A stretch of DNA of 64,000 nucleotides from positions 5,456,001-5,520,000 of the forward strand of contig NC_071332.1 of the NCBI RefSeq assembly GCF_010183535.1. Direction: 5' to 3'. Positions 31,801-42,858 of this stretch are shown here, piece after piece (position 1 is the stretch's first letter; every line of letters starts with the position of its first letter). The stretch comes from Caenorhabditis remanei (taxonomy: Eukaryota; Nematoda; Chromadorea; Rhabditida; Rhabditidae). The position numbers and the translations under genes are program-made. Below the pieces are notes generated by a model. It did not search any database, had not been told where the DNA came from, and saw only the letters and a list, made by a program, of their open reading frames with translations.

Positions 31801-34192
31801 AGTGTTGTCGTCTTGTGACTCTACTGAACGACGACCATCTGCCTCATCTGTTGGGGGCCGTCGCCACTTGAGATTGGAAAGGAAAAAAAGGAGCACGAAT
31901 ATATGTCCTACTGAGAAGAGCATTTACTGGCATTGGTGTAACCGCTATCTTTTTGTGGAATGCACTTCTAAGCTGATTCAAATTGAAATATCAATTTACA
32001 GTAGAAATTTCGAAAAACGGATGGTAATGGGATATCTATCTGGTGATTTTCAAGACTTTTTTGAAAAAAAAACTAGCTAATTTTCAGAAAATGCACGTTC
32101 CCATCAAAGCCATCAGACATCAAAAGAGACGAGAAGTTCGATTCTCACAAACGACAGATATCACATTACCATCCGTTTCACCAGACTCTAAACATTTCTC
32201 TTTTGTAAATTGATATTTTTGGTATTCTGGAATCAGTTTGATTGTTATGATTATAAATAAATATCAAAGTGCATCACACAGGAAACGACCAAAGTGAACA
32301 ATGAGTGACTCATTCCATTTTCCCCGTTTTTTTTCAAAAAAAAAACCAATCTGTTTTTGATTTGCACGGCCCAAAGTGTTCTACTACCAGATGTCATTCG
32401 AAGCAAGTCGTAAAACCGGCGGAATACGACTACCGCTTGTTTTGGGGTGTCGATGAACACGAAACGGAGGACAGACGATGACAAAAAATAAATAGCAGCT
32501 ATTATATTTTCATCTCGAATTGAGTCAATCAGTTTCTTTTCTTTCTTGAAAAAGTTTCTTGAAAAAGAGCAAGAGCCAAATCAGGAAATTCAATCGAAAC
32601 GTTGCAGAAATCAGATTTCCGCTTCTTTTTCACACAGAGTCTTGAGATAACGTCGGCTGCGAAGAGGCTGCTATTTAATTAATTCAGGTGAAATTTGGAC
32701 TAAAAACTAATATGAAAATCGCTAAAAATAGCTTTTTCCGTGCAGAAGTTGTCACCTAGGCAATATTTTAATCCTTTTATTTAATTTCCGCCGATGAGTA
32801 GGCTACATTTTCTCTCTTATCAGTATCCAATAACCTGTCACTCAAACATCGTTGATCAATTTTTGAGCTTTGCAGCAGCGAATTCAAAGAGAAAAAGAAG
32901 AAAGAAACACTCACCCTTGAAACGATTCCGTTCAATTCTGCAGGCGTAACGTCGTCATAGAGATGAGTGATGAAGACGGGAATACCAATGATAAGATATG
33001 AGAGAATTCCGCCGAAATAATCGAAAATGTTGGTGATTCCGTTCAGTAACATTCTCCATTCGGTCAGCGATTTTTGTGTTAAAATCAGTGATTTCAATTT
33101 CTGATTTGTCATGATATTCTCCAAAACGCCGGCACGATAGAAGGCGATCGCTTCGACATTTGAACGAACTTCCATGTGTCGCTGACGGAAATCTCCTTCC
33201 ATTTTCTCTTGTTCCGATACCTTCTGGACAATTGGAGACAGAACTAATTTGTTAATAATCGTCTGGACTACAAAATACGAGTAGATCGCTGCGGGACCAA
33301 TCCATCCGGAACTCTCATAGGTCAGCCATGTATAATACCCGATGATAAATGGAGCAGTGACAACTGGGGCTAAGAGATCATTTGAGAGAATCCGAGTGGC
33401 TTTTTCAATGTCTTGCGTGAGACGTTGATCTCTGAAAAATTGAAATTTCTGAAGTTTCATTCGAAATTTATAGGGAAAACTAACGGATTGTCTAGCATAT
33501 CACCAGATGACGAAAGCTTGAAAAATGCTTGTCTTTTGAAGTATAATCTATGCATTGTGAGATTGCAAACTTGGCGAGATTTGATTGCGAGCATATTAGT
33601 GAGATATTTGAATACTGCTAGTGTCTGAAGCAGATTTTCAATTAAACATAATCTTTTTGGTTTTTAAGATTCTTACAAATGCTTTTCCAATAATAATCGC
33701 GGCTCCTCTCGCACACAAACTCTTGAACGTATCAATATCCCGATTTCCGAGTGCCACGTAGAACAGACTTGGCTGTATTCCGACGAGATACGTCATCACT
33801 TGATCTACCGCTGTGGCGACGAGAAGAGCTCCGGCGAGCCACGCGGTTATCGACCGACGATGACATGGGAAGAGGATTTTCAGAAGGCGCCAGAACCTCC
33901 GAAAGAAGAGGAAGTCGAGCGCCAGTCTGGCCATTTTCACCCGGGTGGTGTTTGTGGCGGCGCGACCTGTAATTTTTAAGAAATAAGATAGAAAAGACAA
34001 GGAGCCGAGGGTCAGAGGAGATTTCAGGGAAATAAACAGAGAAGGATATCCGGATATTTGAATTAAGGTGTTTTCAAATAAATGCGAAGGGGACAATGAA
34101 ACTTTATTGAAAAGGTCAATGAACACAAACTAATCACCTCTATCTCTATCCGTTCGTAAATCGTCAAGCGGAATCTCTTTGTCGGGCTCCAT
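28826..34192 (-). CDS. pmp-3: ABCD4-like half ABC transporter (PMP-3-like), 8 exons
   Basis: Exons 34192-34138, 33966-33677, 33624-33485, 33431-32915, 30992-30901, 30855-30539, 29839-29280 and 28924-28826 join in phase to 689 aa. It has an N-terminal six-helix domain with [13 protein letters not shown] and the ABCD EAA-like loop ([11 protein letters not shown] to AIAFYRA), and [14 protein letters not shown] at its end. The nucleotide-binding domain has Walker [10 protein letters not shown] (K492), Q526, signature LSPGE (588-592), Walker B IVFLDE (D612-E613) and switch H642 in SVGHR. LSPGE and SVGHR are features I associate with ABCD4, the lysosomal cobalamin exporter, rather than the fatty-acyl ABCD1-3. 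The role here is inferred. An acidic linker ([12 protein letters not shown]) separates the domains. Introns 6 and 7 carry palindromic MITEs and intron 4 is 1.9 kb. The symbol rests on recalled synteny with C. elegans C54G10.3. Confidence 0.85.
28955..29232. mobile_element. Palindromic MITE in last intron of the ABC transporter
   Basis: Inverted ends: ATGTAAAAATGTATTTTAAT and ATTAAATTACATTCTTACAT, with TTTTACCTTATTCACGA and its inverse inside. The same family occurs at 29884-30290 in the preceding intron. Confidence 0.8.
29884..30290. mobile_element. Palindromic MITE, second member
   Basis: The ends are CATGTAAAAATGTATTATAA and TTAAAACACATTTTTACATG. Inner arms pair (TTATTCACGAACGGTGAAAA with TTTTCACCGTTCGTGAATAA). 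It lies in intron 6 of the ABC transporter, next to an unrelated palindrome. Confidence 0.8.
30293..30505. mobile_element. Near-perfect palindrome (hairpin MITE)
   Basis: A left arm of about 95 nt, beginning CGAAACAAACTTTCTTGACA and ending at GGAAAGAGGGCGTGG's complement, is repeated inverted almost without mismatch. The loop is about 40 nt and contains TATATATTAAGGAAAGATCG. It abuts the previous MITE, so the two elements are adjacent in the same intron. Confidence 0.85.
30993..32914 (-). other. Long intron of the ABC transporter
   Basis: An intron of 1.9 kb where most in this gene are under 200 bp. Open frames on both strands overlap and lack splice partners. I see no nested gene. It may hold enhancer sequence, but nothing specific is visible. 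Confidence 0.5.
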
Positions 34193-35140
34193 TTTAAAAG
34201 AACGATGGAATCCGGGTGCAAACTGGAAAGCGAGTGGTGAGTGTGAGTGATAGTGCCACATGCAGAACGGAATTAAAACAACATGACGAAAACAAAAAGA
34301 GCAAATGTTTGAATTTTTGAAAAAAGACAAATTACATGGTCTATATAGCAAAATGAGCTACAAAACATAAATAAATTATATGTAAGAAAAGCTTCGACCA
34401 TTTTGTGTTGGAGCGTTGAATAAGTTCGGTCAGCTGTACACGCAAATACACTTGTGCGTCCGCACACAGTGTAACGAGGGGAGTGGGGCAAGAGAGAAAG
34501 TGAGAGGAGAAGGAGAAGAGAGAAAGAAAATACGCAGACATTGGAAGAAAAAAGATGATGGGCGGGAAAGCAGAGGGACTTCTCCTTCTTCTTTTGCAGT
34601 AAGAAAAAGTAAGGTCCAGTGGAAAAAATGGTGTTTGTGATAACGATAAATATTTAGTGTTCTAGCAAATGAGATGCGCATGTTTAAGTGACACACATTG
34701 AATTTTTGCATTTATAATGTTCATCATGAATTATTAACGCAGTTTTTTAGTATTTAGAGTCTGAAATTATAAAAAGAATTCAACATTCTTCTGTTTTTCT
34801 CTTTAAAAAGCTTTTTTGAGCTTGAAAAAATCCTCCAATTTTAATTAAATTGTCTCGTTAAAAAATTGCAATCGCGCTCCAGTGGAATTTTATTTTCGCG
34901 CTAATTTGATTTTTAAATTTTTATGCGGCGCCTCCTAATTTTTTAAAAACTTTGATTTTAAGTAAAACAATACAAATTTGACAATTTCTTTAACAAAAAC
35001 TCAAAATTTCGAACATTCATCCAGATTTCGGTGATTTGTGTAAGCCTTTTGAACGTCTAATCCTTCGAAAAATAATGAGATATATTTAAGCCGACGGCGA
35101 GAATCCGATTCCTCGACACTTGCGAAAGTCACAACCAAAA
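34193..35140. promoter_or_regulatory. Shared divergent promoter region of the ABC transporter and rfc-1
   Basis: The two start codons face away from each other across 948 bp. The spacer contains purine-rich and AT-rich blocks but no open frame with support. A TATATTTAAG sequence lies about 50 bp before the rfc-1 start. No specific factor site is claimed. Confidence 0.5.
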
Positions 35141-37955
35141 ATGAGCACGAAACGACGGCTTGTAGTGTCTTCGGGTAAAAACAAATTGCATTGTGTTACG
35201 AAATCTCTCTTTTTCTCAGATTCGGATGATGATATGCCGGCGAAGACGAAGCAGGAGCAATCAAAGGCAACGATTCCGGCCAAAAAGAGGGTTGGAAGAA
35301 TGAAATTTTACTAAATGAACTAGTTTCAATTTTCAGCCAAAGCCGGTGACGTTGAGTGAAGAAGAAGAAGAGGAGGATACTCATATCCGTCAAAAAAAGA
35401 CGACGAAGAGGTCGAAGAAGCGAGAGGAGGTGGAGAGCGACGTGAGAAAGCACTAATATTCATGAAATATCTCAATAATTAGCTTTTAGATATCCTCGGA
35501 GGAAGATGAGCTTGTGCGCGGGAGTGACGAAAAGAAGAAGAGAGTGTCGAAAAAAGACGGAAAGAAAGCTTTGCCGCCAGGTCAGAAAACATTGGATTTT
35601 ATGAGAAAGCCTTCAACTTCTTCTACTTCATCAAGAAACGAGGAGCCGAAGAAGAAGAATATTGAGAAGACGCTTGTAAATCCAGCGGATTTCTTCAAAA
35701 ACTCGCCGGCTCCATCGGCATCGAAACTTCCGAAAGTAACACCAAAGGTTGTTAAGACTGTAGAGAAATCAGCTACACCAGTGAAGATCAGTCCTTCAAC
35801 TAAAGAGAACACGAAGGCTAAGAAGGTGTCCGATGACGAGTTCGTTGATTCTGATGATAGTTTCGATAATTTCAAACCGATCACAGCGGCGAAAAAGACA
35901 CCAGAGAAGAAAAAGGAGCCGGAGAAGAAAGAATTAAAGAAGGAAACTTCGAAAAAAGAGCCTCCGGTGAAGAAAGAAGTCCCGAAAGTCACCTCAGATG
36001 TCTCCTCATCAAGCCAAGTGTCCACTTCGTCCGTGGTCTTCCCCACAAAACCAAAAGGTCCCGAACCGGTATTGTCATGGGTTGATAAATACAAGCCGAA
36101 ACGTATGGACCAACTTGTCGGACAGAATGGAGAGAAAAGTCCGATGAACAAGCTCATGGATTGGTTGAAGAATTGGGCGAGACATAACCTTGGCGAGGGT
36201 GCCAAGATCAAGAAGCGTAAGCTATCATTCGATTGACTTTTAACAAAACAATCAAATATTTTCAGCAAAACCACCACCGTTTATGGCACAAAGCGACGGT
36301 ACTCCATTCAAAGCGGCGCTTCTCTCTGGAACACCGGGAGTTGGAAAAACGACGTGCGCTTACATGGCTTGTCAGCAGCTCGGTTTTCCGTTGGTCGAGA
36401 TGAATGCATCGGATGTTCGTAACAAAAAACATCTGGAGGCGAAGATCGGCGAACTGTCAGGATCGCATCAAATTGAGCAATTTTTTGGAGTGAAAAAGTG
36501 CGTTCCGCAGGATAATCTGAAAGTTCATCATGTTCTGATTATGGATGAGGTTGATGGAATGTCTGGAAATGAGGATAGAGCTGGTGTAAGTGGTAGTTTC
36601 ATCTAATCATCGGAAGTATCGCGTTTTTAGATTTCGGAGCTCATTCAAATCATCAAAGACTCCAAAATTCCAATCATCTGCATCTGCAACGATCGTCAAC
36701 ATCCTAAAATTCGTTCTCTTGCCAACCATTGCTTCGATTTACGGTTCTCGAAGCCACGTGTTGAATCGATTCGTTCTCGAATGATGACGATCTGCTCACA
36801 GGAGAAGCTGAAAATCAAAGTAGAGGAGTTGGATGAGCTTATTGAGTTGTCGGGACACGATGTTCGGCAGACTATATATAATCTGCAGATGAGATCGAAA
36901 TCTGCCGATTCGAAAGTGAGCAAGAAAGATCAAGCATGGGTAAGTGGTTAATTTTTAGTTGGACATCATAAAAAATGCTTTTCAGGGACCCTTCGAAGCT
37001 GCTCGGCGACTTCTTGACTCTCGGACGACACTGATGGAGAAGCAGGAGATGTTTTTCGTTGATTATGGAATTATGCCACTTTTTGTCCAGGAAAACTATC
37101 TGAATATGAAGAACGATAAGCACTCACAGCTTCAAGCGATTCGTGGAATAAGAAAAGCCGCTGATTTCATTTCACTCGGAGATCTCGTTGATAAGCAGAT
37201 TCGTGGAGGTGGCTCGTGGAAGTTGCTCAACGAGCAGAGTATGTTGTCGGCAGCACTTCCCGCAATGGCTACCGGTGGTCATTTGAAATCGATGCTTCAA
37301 TTCCCATCGTGGCTTGGAAAGAATTCGACAGCTGGAAAGAAGAAAAGATTGTTACAACAGCTTGTGCAGCATACTCATCTCAAGTTTGTGACTCATCGCG
37401 TTTATTCATTTTATCGTATTTATTTTCAGAGTTTCCGCTAGTACTCACTCATTCGCAACTGATTATGCTCCTATGCTTCGACAGAAAATCACAAAACCAC
37501 TGTTAGAACATGAAGTCGATGGTATCCCAGCTGTTATCGACACAATGACAGAGTATGACCTCATCAAGGATGACGCAGAGGCGCTCACCGAAATTGCTAC
37601 TTGGCCCGGAAAAATCGATCCGGCTAGCAAGATTTTGAGTAAAGTGAAGGCGTCATTGACCCGCACACTGAATAAAACAAGTCGAATGCTTCCGTATTCG
37701 ATCGATGAGGTGGCAAAAGGAAAACGGAAAGGTGTGAATGCGATCGGAATTGAAATGGACGAAGAGGGAAACTTGGTGGAGCAATTTGAAGATGAAGAAG
37801 GAGAGTCTGATAAAGAAGAAGAGGCGAAACCAACTTCTTCGGAAGTCATTGTCAAAACGAGAACAGTTGGACCATCAGGAACTACGAAGTCAACTCGAGG
37901 AGGACGTGGAGGAGCTCGTGGAGGAGCACGTGGCGGAAGAGGAAGCAAGAAGTGA
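35141..37955 (+). CDS. rfc-1: Replication factor C large subunit (RFC1), 8 exons, no BRCT domain
   Basis: Exons 35141-35174, 35220-35290, 35337-35441, 35490-36216, 36266-36585, 36631-36939, 36986-37383 and 37430-37955 give 829 aa. This is the large subunit of the clamp loader that puts PCNA on primed DNA. Residues 1-265 are low-complexity Lys/Glu/Ser sequence with NPADFF. The conserved part starts WVDKYKPKRM (near 268). The AAA+ domain has Walker A GTPGVGKTT (K340), Walker B VLIMDEVDG (D406-E407) and the motif SGHDVRQTIYNLQ. The RFC1 C-terminal collar domain follows (from GPFEAARRLL). The tail is acidic then Arg/Gly-rich (RGGRGGARGGARGGRG). Human and yeast RFC1 have a BRCT domain before the AAA+ core; none is present here, and the introns are too short to hide one. 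The recalled orthologue is C. elegans C54G10.2. Confidence 0.95.
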
Positions 37956-38385
37956 TTTGCTTCTAGTTTCCTGATTTTGTTTTAATCATTTGTGTCTTTA
38001 TAACCACCCCGATTACTAGAATTGCACATTACCTGTTAAATGATCGATTTTAACTAAATATGAGACATGTGTTCTGCATTTTTTCTTTTTTCATAAGGTT
38101 CTGATGCATAAAAAATGCAAGGAATCATCAGGTAGAAGAAGAGCGGTTTAGTAAAGGGAACACCATTTTTCAGAATTATACAAATATTTATTATGAATTA
38201 GAATTATATTATTACCGGAGATAAAGGGGGATGCGTTAAAACCATTTGAACCTGTATTCGGTTTCTGATATCAATTAACAAATCATGGTGGGTGGGGGCA
38301 CTGGCAACATAGAACATAGTATTTGTGCATTAGTAACTATTCGAAACAAAAATATGATAACAGTATGACGGGAATTATAAATACC
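37956..38385. other. rfc-1 3' region
   Basis: An AT-rich 3' flank follows the rfc-1 stop. No separate gene was seen. Confidence 0.4.
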
Positions 38386-38697
38386 TTAAGCGTTGTACCC
38401 AGCAATGAACAAGATGGAGAACTTGTTGACGTCGTTGACGATGCGAAGGGTTTCTTCTTTGAAGTTGTTGAAATGAAGAGACAACAGATAAGTGGAATGT
38501 TGTTCCGAATACTGCATTTCACTTTTATCGAAATCTTTTTCGATTCCTGTCGGAGTGACTGTGCAAGTACACTTGATGACTTTAAGTTGAGCACAACCAG
38601 TCGACGGATTCTTCTGGACGCATCCGAAGAAGATTTTCAGTTGAATACAGGAAGCGAATGGGTCGAAAACAAGATGAATAGCGAAAATACCGAGCAT
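38386..38697 (-). CDS. Unidentified exon, paralogue of 39701-40000
   Basis: A 103-codon minus-strand frame beginning MLGIFAIHLVFDPFASCIQL. Over its length it resembles the frame at 39701-40000: shared landmarks are IHLVFDP/IHVVLDP, KCTCTV/KWTCTV, MQYSEQ/MSYSES and FNNFKEET/FNEFHGVT. Similarity in the same frame on two separated stretches argues both descend from real coding exons. A GT donor-like site follows FIAG. The start of each is only an in-frame Met and may be internal to an exon. The rhythm vaguely recalls nematode Sre/Srab chemoreceptors but is not enough for a call. Confidence 0.4.
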   Translation of the reverse strand: MLGIFAIHLVFDPFASCIQLKIFFGCVQKNPSTGCAQLKVIKCTCTVTPTGIEKDFDKSEMQYSEQHSTYLLSLHFNNFKEETLRIVNDVNKFSILFIAGYNA

Positions 38698-39700
38698 TGC
38701 GAAACGATACAGCTATTTGGCAGGGGAATGAATATGGAGGAGAGGGACAGAGAGGGGCGGTCGCCTAAGAAATATTTCTAGTTGGGAGGAACGAGAGAAG
38801 CAAAAAAACGCTTATCACTGAATAGTGTGGGTCTCTGTGGCGAATTTCACCAAAAAGTGATTAAACAAACAAAAGCGCCTCCTTGTACGAAGACGACCCG
38901 TTCAGTGCCATTGTTTTCGTGTCTTGCCGTTTTGAAACAAACTACATATTTACTTTATAAGGGTTTGGTGGGAAAAATCAGAAAAAATTCAGGCAAGAGT
39001 GAAGGAACTGTGTAGGGAAACGAAGGGAATCGAGAAGAATCATCGCAAACGATCTGTGGAGAAGCACTAAATACATTATGCAGAATGGCACATCGTAATA
39101 CCATGGGACTTGCTGAAAGTTATATCCATTAAATAAAAAACCAAAGATTCAGAATACATCACTCAAATATGTACAGTACTCACTATATAGATTATGACAC
39201 TTGAAGTGGAAAATGACGGATTTTGAGAATGTGACACAGATACCGTAAGAATACGCGAGTGCTAGGTTTGAATTGAACAGACTTGGATTTTTCCGAGTCG
39301 TGAAAGATACGACTAATAAACATAAAATTTGAATTTGACACTCAGCCAAGTATTTTATGGCATCGTGCCAATCGTTGTGCGACGGAGCGAGATTCCGCGA
39401 CCTTACGCTTCGCACTGCTGTGAAAATAACTGTATTATAACGGAGTCTGTAATAAAATAGAATATGTACTACAACTGCACCATCTCTATGCTCAGAATTT
39501 ATGAGTATGATTTTCCGGTTGTTTTACTCGATTCTGATTAGAATCTGCGTAATTAATAACCTCTAGATTAGCAAACTGGGAGTGCAGAAAAACGATAAGA
39601 AGCAATGTTTCATTAATAGACAAGACAACGTGTACAAAAACGGAAATGTGAAATCGAACAAGAAAAAGCACCGGAAATTAGACTGAGCAATCGTGTGACT
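38698..39700. other. Spacer with a possible minus-strand exon
   Basis: A minus-strand stretch at about 39224-39415 reads as coding (WHDAIKYLAECQIQILCLLV) after an acceptor-like CACAG and before a GT at FNSNLALAYSYG. It could belong to the same multi-exon gene as the frames on either side. The model could not be closed. Confidence 0.3.
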
Positions 39701-40000
39701 CTACCAACAAGCACTGAAATAGATCCAACAGTGTCTGATGTGATTGCGAAAGGTGACACCGTGAAACTCGTTGAAGATTAGACCCATCACATAACGAGCG
39801 AAAGATTCGGAGTATGACATTCTGTTGGTGGAGACGTTGTGAAAGATGTAGCCGAAGAATACTGTACATGTCCATTTGAGAATGTGGAGGTTCACTCGAT
39901 TGGATGCAAGAATCTCCTGGATTTCAGCATAGAGGAGTCGAAACTGAATAACAGGGAATTGGGGGTCGAGAACCACATGGATGATAAGAACACCTGGCAT
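39701..40000 (-). CDS. Unidentified exon, paralogue of 38386-38697
   Basis: A 99-codon frame starting MPGVLIIHVVLDPQFPVIQF. See the paired frame at 38386-38697 for shared landmarks. It is more hydrophobic in the middle (LKWTCTVFFGYIFHNV), compatible with a membrane segment. No confident upstream or downstream exons. Tandem duplication of an unknown nematode gene is the simplest reading. Confidence 0.35.
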   Translation of the reverse strand: MPGVLIIHVVLDPQFPVIQFRLLYAEIQEILASNRVNLHILKWTCTVFFGYIFHNVSTNRMSYSESFARYVMGLIFNEFHGVTFRNHIRHCWIYFSACW

Positions 40001-40439
40001 TTCTTGGAATAGTTTAGGAGAACTGACTGAGGAAATAATGACTGGAAACTGATAAGAGAAACATTGACATCATGTATTTCGAGAGTTAGTATCGTGGTAA
40101 AACGAAAAATTATGAAATTAAGTTTTTGTTGATAAACTAAGAAGTAACTGGTGCCTCCAGGTCTCGTAATTTGAATGGCATTGGGTTTTTTGTTGTTTTA
40201 CTGATTCTGTGTGCACAGTCTGACATACCTACCGTAAAACGTGTAATAGTGGCGCCCCTTTTCGCAACGGTATATCTCTGTTCACAAAGGAAATATCAAA
40301 AATAACTGACAAAATATAGCTTAATATTCATAGAACATTTCTTCAGTTGAAAACGTTTTCATATTTTTAAAGGCAGCCGAGATAGGATGCTCCAAACTCT
40401 TGCTAGCGGGTGCGCCTCTATTACAGGTTTTACGGTATT

Positions 40440-41010
40440 CAATGAGAATTCTACAAGTTTGAGACGGGGAGAGTATCATTCCGGTGCTCTCCGTTTGGGC
40501 GGTAGGGAGGAGTTGGGTAGCGACCCGGAAGTATGGATGCCCAACCACCGCAATCTGATCTGGCAATGTGTTTCGGATGGTCTCTGTCTCTAGATCTGAA
40601 ATAGAGCTCTGGCCTGAAGAACACACGCGCGGACCGGTTGGATGCCGACTGGATCTGGAGGGTGCAAACCTGAAAGGGAAAGTTGAAGGCCGTGAGGCTC
40701 CTGGCGGGAAACTCCGTCATAGTCAGTGGTGTGCCAACACCCGACGACTATGACATAGTTGGAGGAATCCTGATCTGATAAAAATCATTGTTCATATAAG
40801 GGAGGGGATGGTAAATACCCAAGGTCCGAAACCATCAAAGCAGCTACTGACCAGCATAGTAGTGATGAACACATAGACCTTGGGGTTCCCTGAACTCGAC
40901 CCATCTGCACAAACCCACTTTGTACAAATGAACCAAACTGATGAAGAGTTTAATGATTTCTTACATCACAGCTAGCGGACCTACCGTGAGGTAGATTCCC
41001 GCCGCTGTAG
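40440..41010. mobile_element. GC-rich block, possible retroelement remnant
   Basis: This block is noticeably richer in GC than its flanks (for example GCTCCTGGCGGGAAACTCCG and ACACGCGCGGACCGGTTGG) and lacks long frames. Its texture resembles UTR parts of non-LTR retrotransposons, but I found no coding motif or tail. The call rests on composition only. Confidence 0.25.
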
Positions 41011-41140
41011 CAGGCTCGCCATGTCCAGATTGATGGTTCTGTTTAGCCTTGTATTGTCGTTAAAAAACCTATCTCTTCTTTTTTGTACCAAGTCGTTCTT
41101 AAAAGTCGTGGTTACTTGAAGTATTTTGTAATAAAGTATT

Positions 41141-41563
41141 ATCGGAATAAAAAAGTTCCGACATTTTTTACCGACGCGCAAGAGTCGCGGTACTGGTAGA
41201 TCAGAAACGCCCACTCATCATAAACATTTCTTCTGCAAAATCAGGGCACGGTTTCATTGAATTCGCGGGTGAAGTTTTGTTTAAAAATACCACTTTTTAA
41301 ATAAAATTTGACCTATTTCCTTTAAAATTTGATCTTTTTTCCTCAAACTTCATGGTGGAAATGAAATTTTAAGGGAAATAGGTCAAATTTTATTTAAAAA
41401 ATGGTATTTTTAAACAAAACTTCACCCGCGAATTCAATGAAACCGTGCCCTGATCTTGCAGAAGAAATGTTTATGATGAGTGGGCGTTTCTGATCTACCA
41501 GTACCGCGACTCTTGCGCGTCGGTAAAAAATGTCGGAACTTTTTTATTCCGATAATAAACGAA
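41141..41563. mobile_element. 423-bp near-perfect palindrome (MITE)
   Basis: TTATCGGAATAAAAAAGTTC at the left is exactly inverted at the right end. The whole arm of about 190 nt (including ACCGACGCGCAAGAGTCGCG and GGTTTCATTGAATTCGCGGG) pairs almost without mismatch. The loop is about 40 nt around CTCAAACTTCATGGTGG. It is the same family as 14436-14578, which shares only the outer about 45 bp. The high arm identity suggests a recent insertion. Confidence 0.9.
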
Positions 41564-41717
41564 TCTAATATTTTCAATGAAAAAACATGTTATCTGCAGG
41601 AAGACTTTCCTTACAACGTGATGCCATTTCAAAGTTAACAATGTTACGTAGCTTGAACAAAGATCTCAACTCATGAAAGCTCACAATTTTAATTCGGAAG
41701 GAATCAAGTAACGTCTT

Positions 41718-42858
41718 CTAAACACTATTCATTGTAAACGACACTGCCGTTGTTGCCTGTTCACTTCGCTTCGTTTTCCACAGCCTCTGTCTTAGAATCG
41801 GAAGAAAGAATATGATGGCGACTGGATCCAAGAACGGGAAAGCGGATAATGCAATTGTTCCAGTGTAGTTGAATGCTCTCAAAACTCTTTTGATTTTGAG
41901 TTTTTTCTTTTAAACTCACCTTCCCATATTATAATTGAAGACTGGAGAGAACCATGCGACAAGAGATGGCATGAAACTGATACAAATTGGAATAATCGTT
42001 TGTACAGTAAGAGCAATCAAAAGTTTTCTTTGCAATACTGCCGTCTCTTGACTCATCATTGTATGAGATCGAGAATCGTTGAGTTTTCTCATAATCTTAT
42101 ACCCAAAAAAGACATATGTTGAGATTGATGCACTCGACATGAAGACTAGCATCAGGACCCCAATCCAACTCCGGAATTCGTCTTCTCCACTTGCTTCCTG
42201 AACCAAACTTATTAAATTTAGATTTTATGACAACCCTTGCTCACACTATAGATAGCTGAAAGCATGTTGAAATCAGCAGGATCTGCTCCATACTCCTCTC
42301 GAAAAGCGTTCCTTATGTAACTCTTCACCGTTTTCGGAGCATATAACCAACTTTCACAAACCCACCCAAAAAACAGAACATAGGCAGCACATAATCCGAA
42401 AGATCCAGTCATGAAAAAACGGAATCGGGTGCTGGTGTACTTTGATCTGAGGATCACCAAATATCTGAATACGAAATGGCTGATAAGAATAGAATAGCTA
42501 GATGCCAGCATAGAGCACCGAACGGTTAGAACAAAATGATTGAAACTTGATGCTTTTTCAAAGGGACCATCCGTTAGAAGCAGATAAAAACAGTAGCGGT
42601 ATCCAGATATTCCCTGAAAATGAAGTGGTTGCATTGACACTTTTTTCACTTTTTCAGATGATTCCCTACTATCGGCACCGCGATTTCCAGAGTCGAGTAT
42701 ATCACATTGAAACAGGCAAAATAAAGTAAAAGAAAACGATAGTTTCCGAGGCAAATAGATTTACCACTGAACACTAGATACACAAACACCGGGTTCACTA
42801 TAAACGCCAAAAATCCTAATAGCTTTGGAGCGTAATGGTGAATCCAGCCAATGTACAT
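41718..42858 (-). CDS. 7TM chemoreceptor, Srj/Str-like, 4 exons
   Basis: Exons 42858-42670, 42613-42245, 42197-41920 and 41886-41718 give 334 aa, all in phase. The start MYIGWIHHYAPKLLGFLAF and the following GNYRFLLLYFACFNVIYS are typical of the Srj family within the Str superfamily. A GYRYCFYLLLTDGPF segment and the TM7 end FPFLDPVAIIFFLPILRQRL (family pattern P-x-x-DP) agree. It is a putative ciliated-neuron odorant receptor. Intron 2 is 47 nt. An upstream in-frame stretch exists, but the chosen Met matches family N-termini. Srj rather than another Str group is inferred. Confidence 0.85.

Noticed and set aside
31280..32080. Several frames of 60-129 codons in the long ABC-transporter intron
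   Set aside because: They occur on both strands over each other, with biased composition and no exon partners.
35582..36277. 231-codon minus-strand frame
   Set aside because: Exact antisense of the low-complexity rfc-1 exon 4; its Ser/Phe-rich content is the complement of Lys/Glu codons.
37463..37948. 161-codon minus-strand frame rich in Pro/Arg
   Set aside because: Antisense shadow of the last rfc-1 exon.
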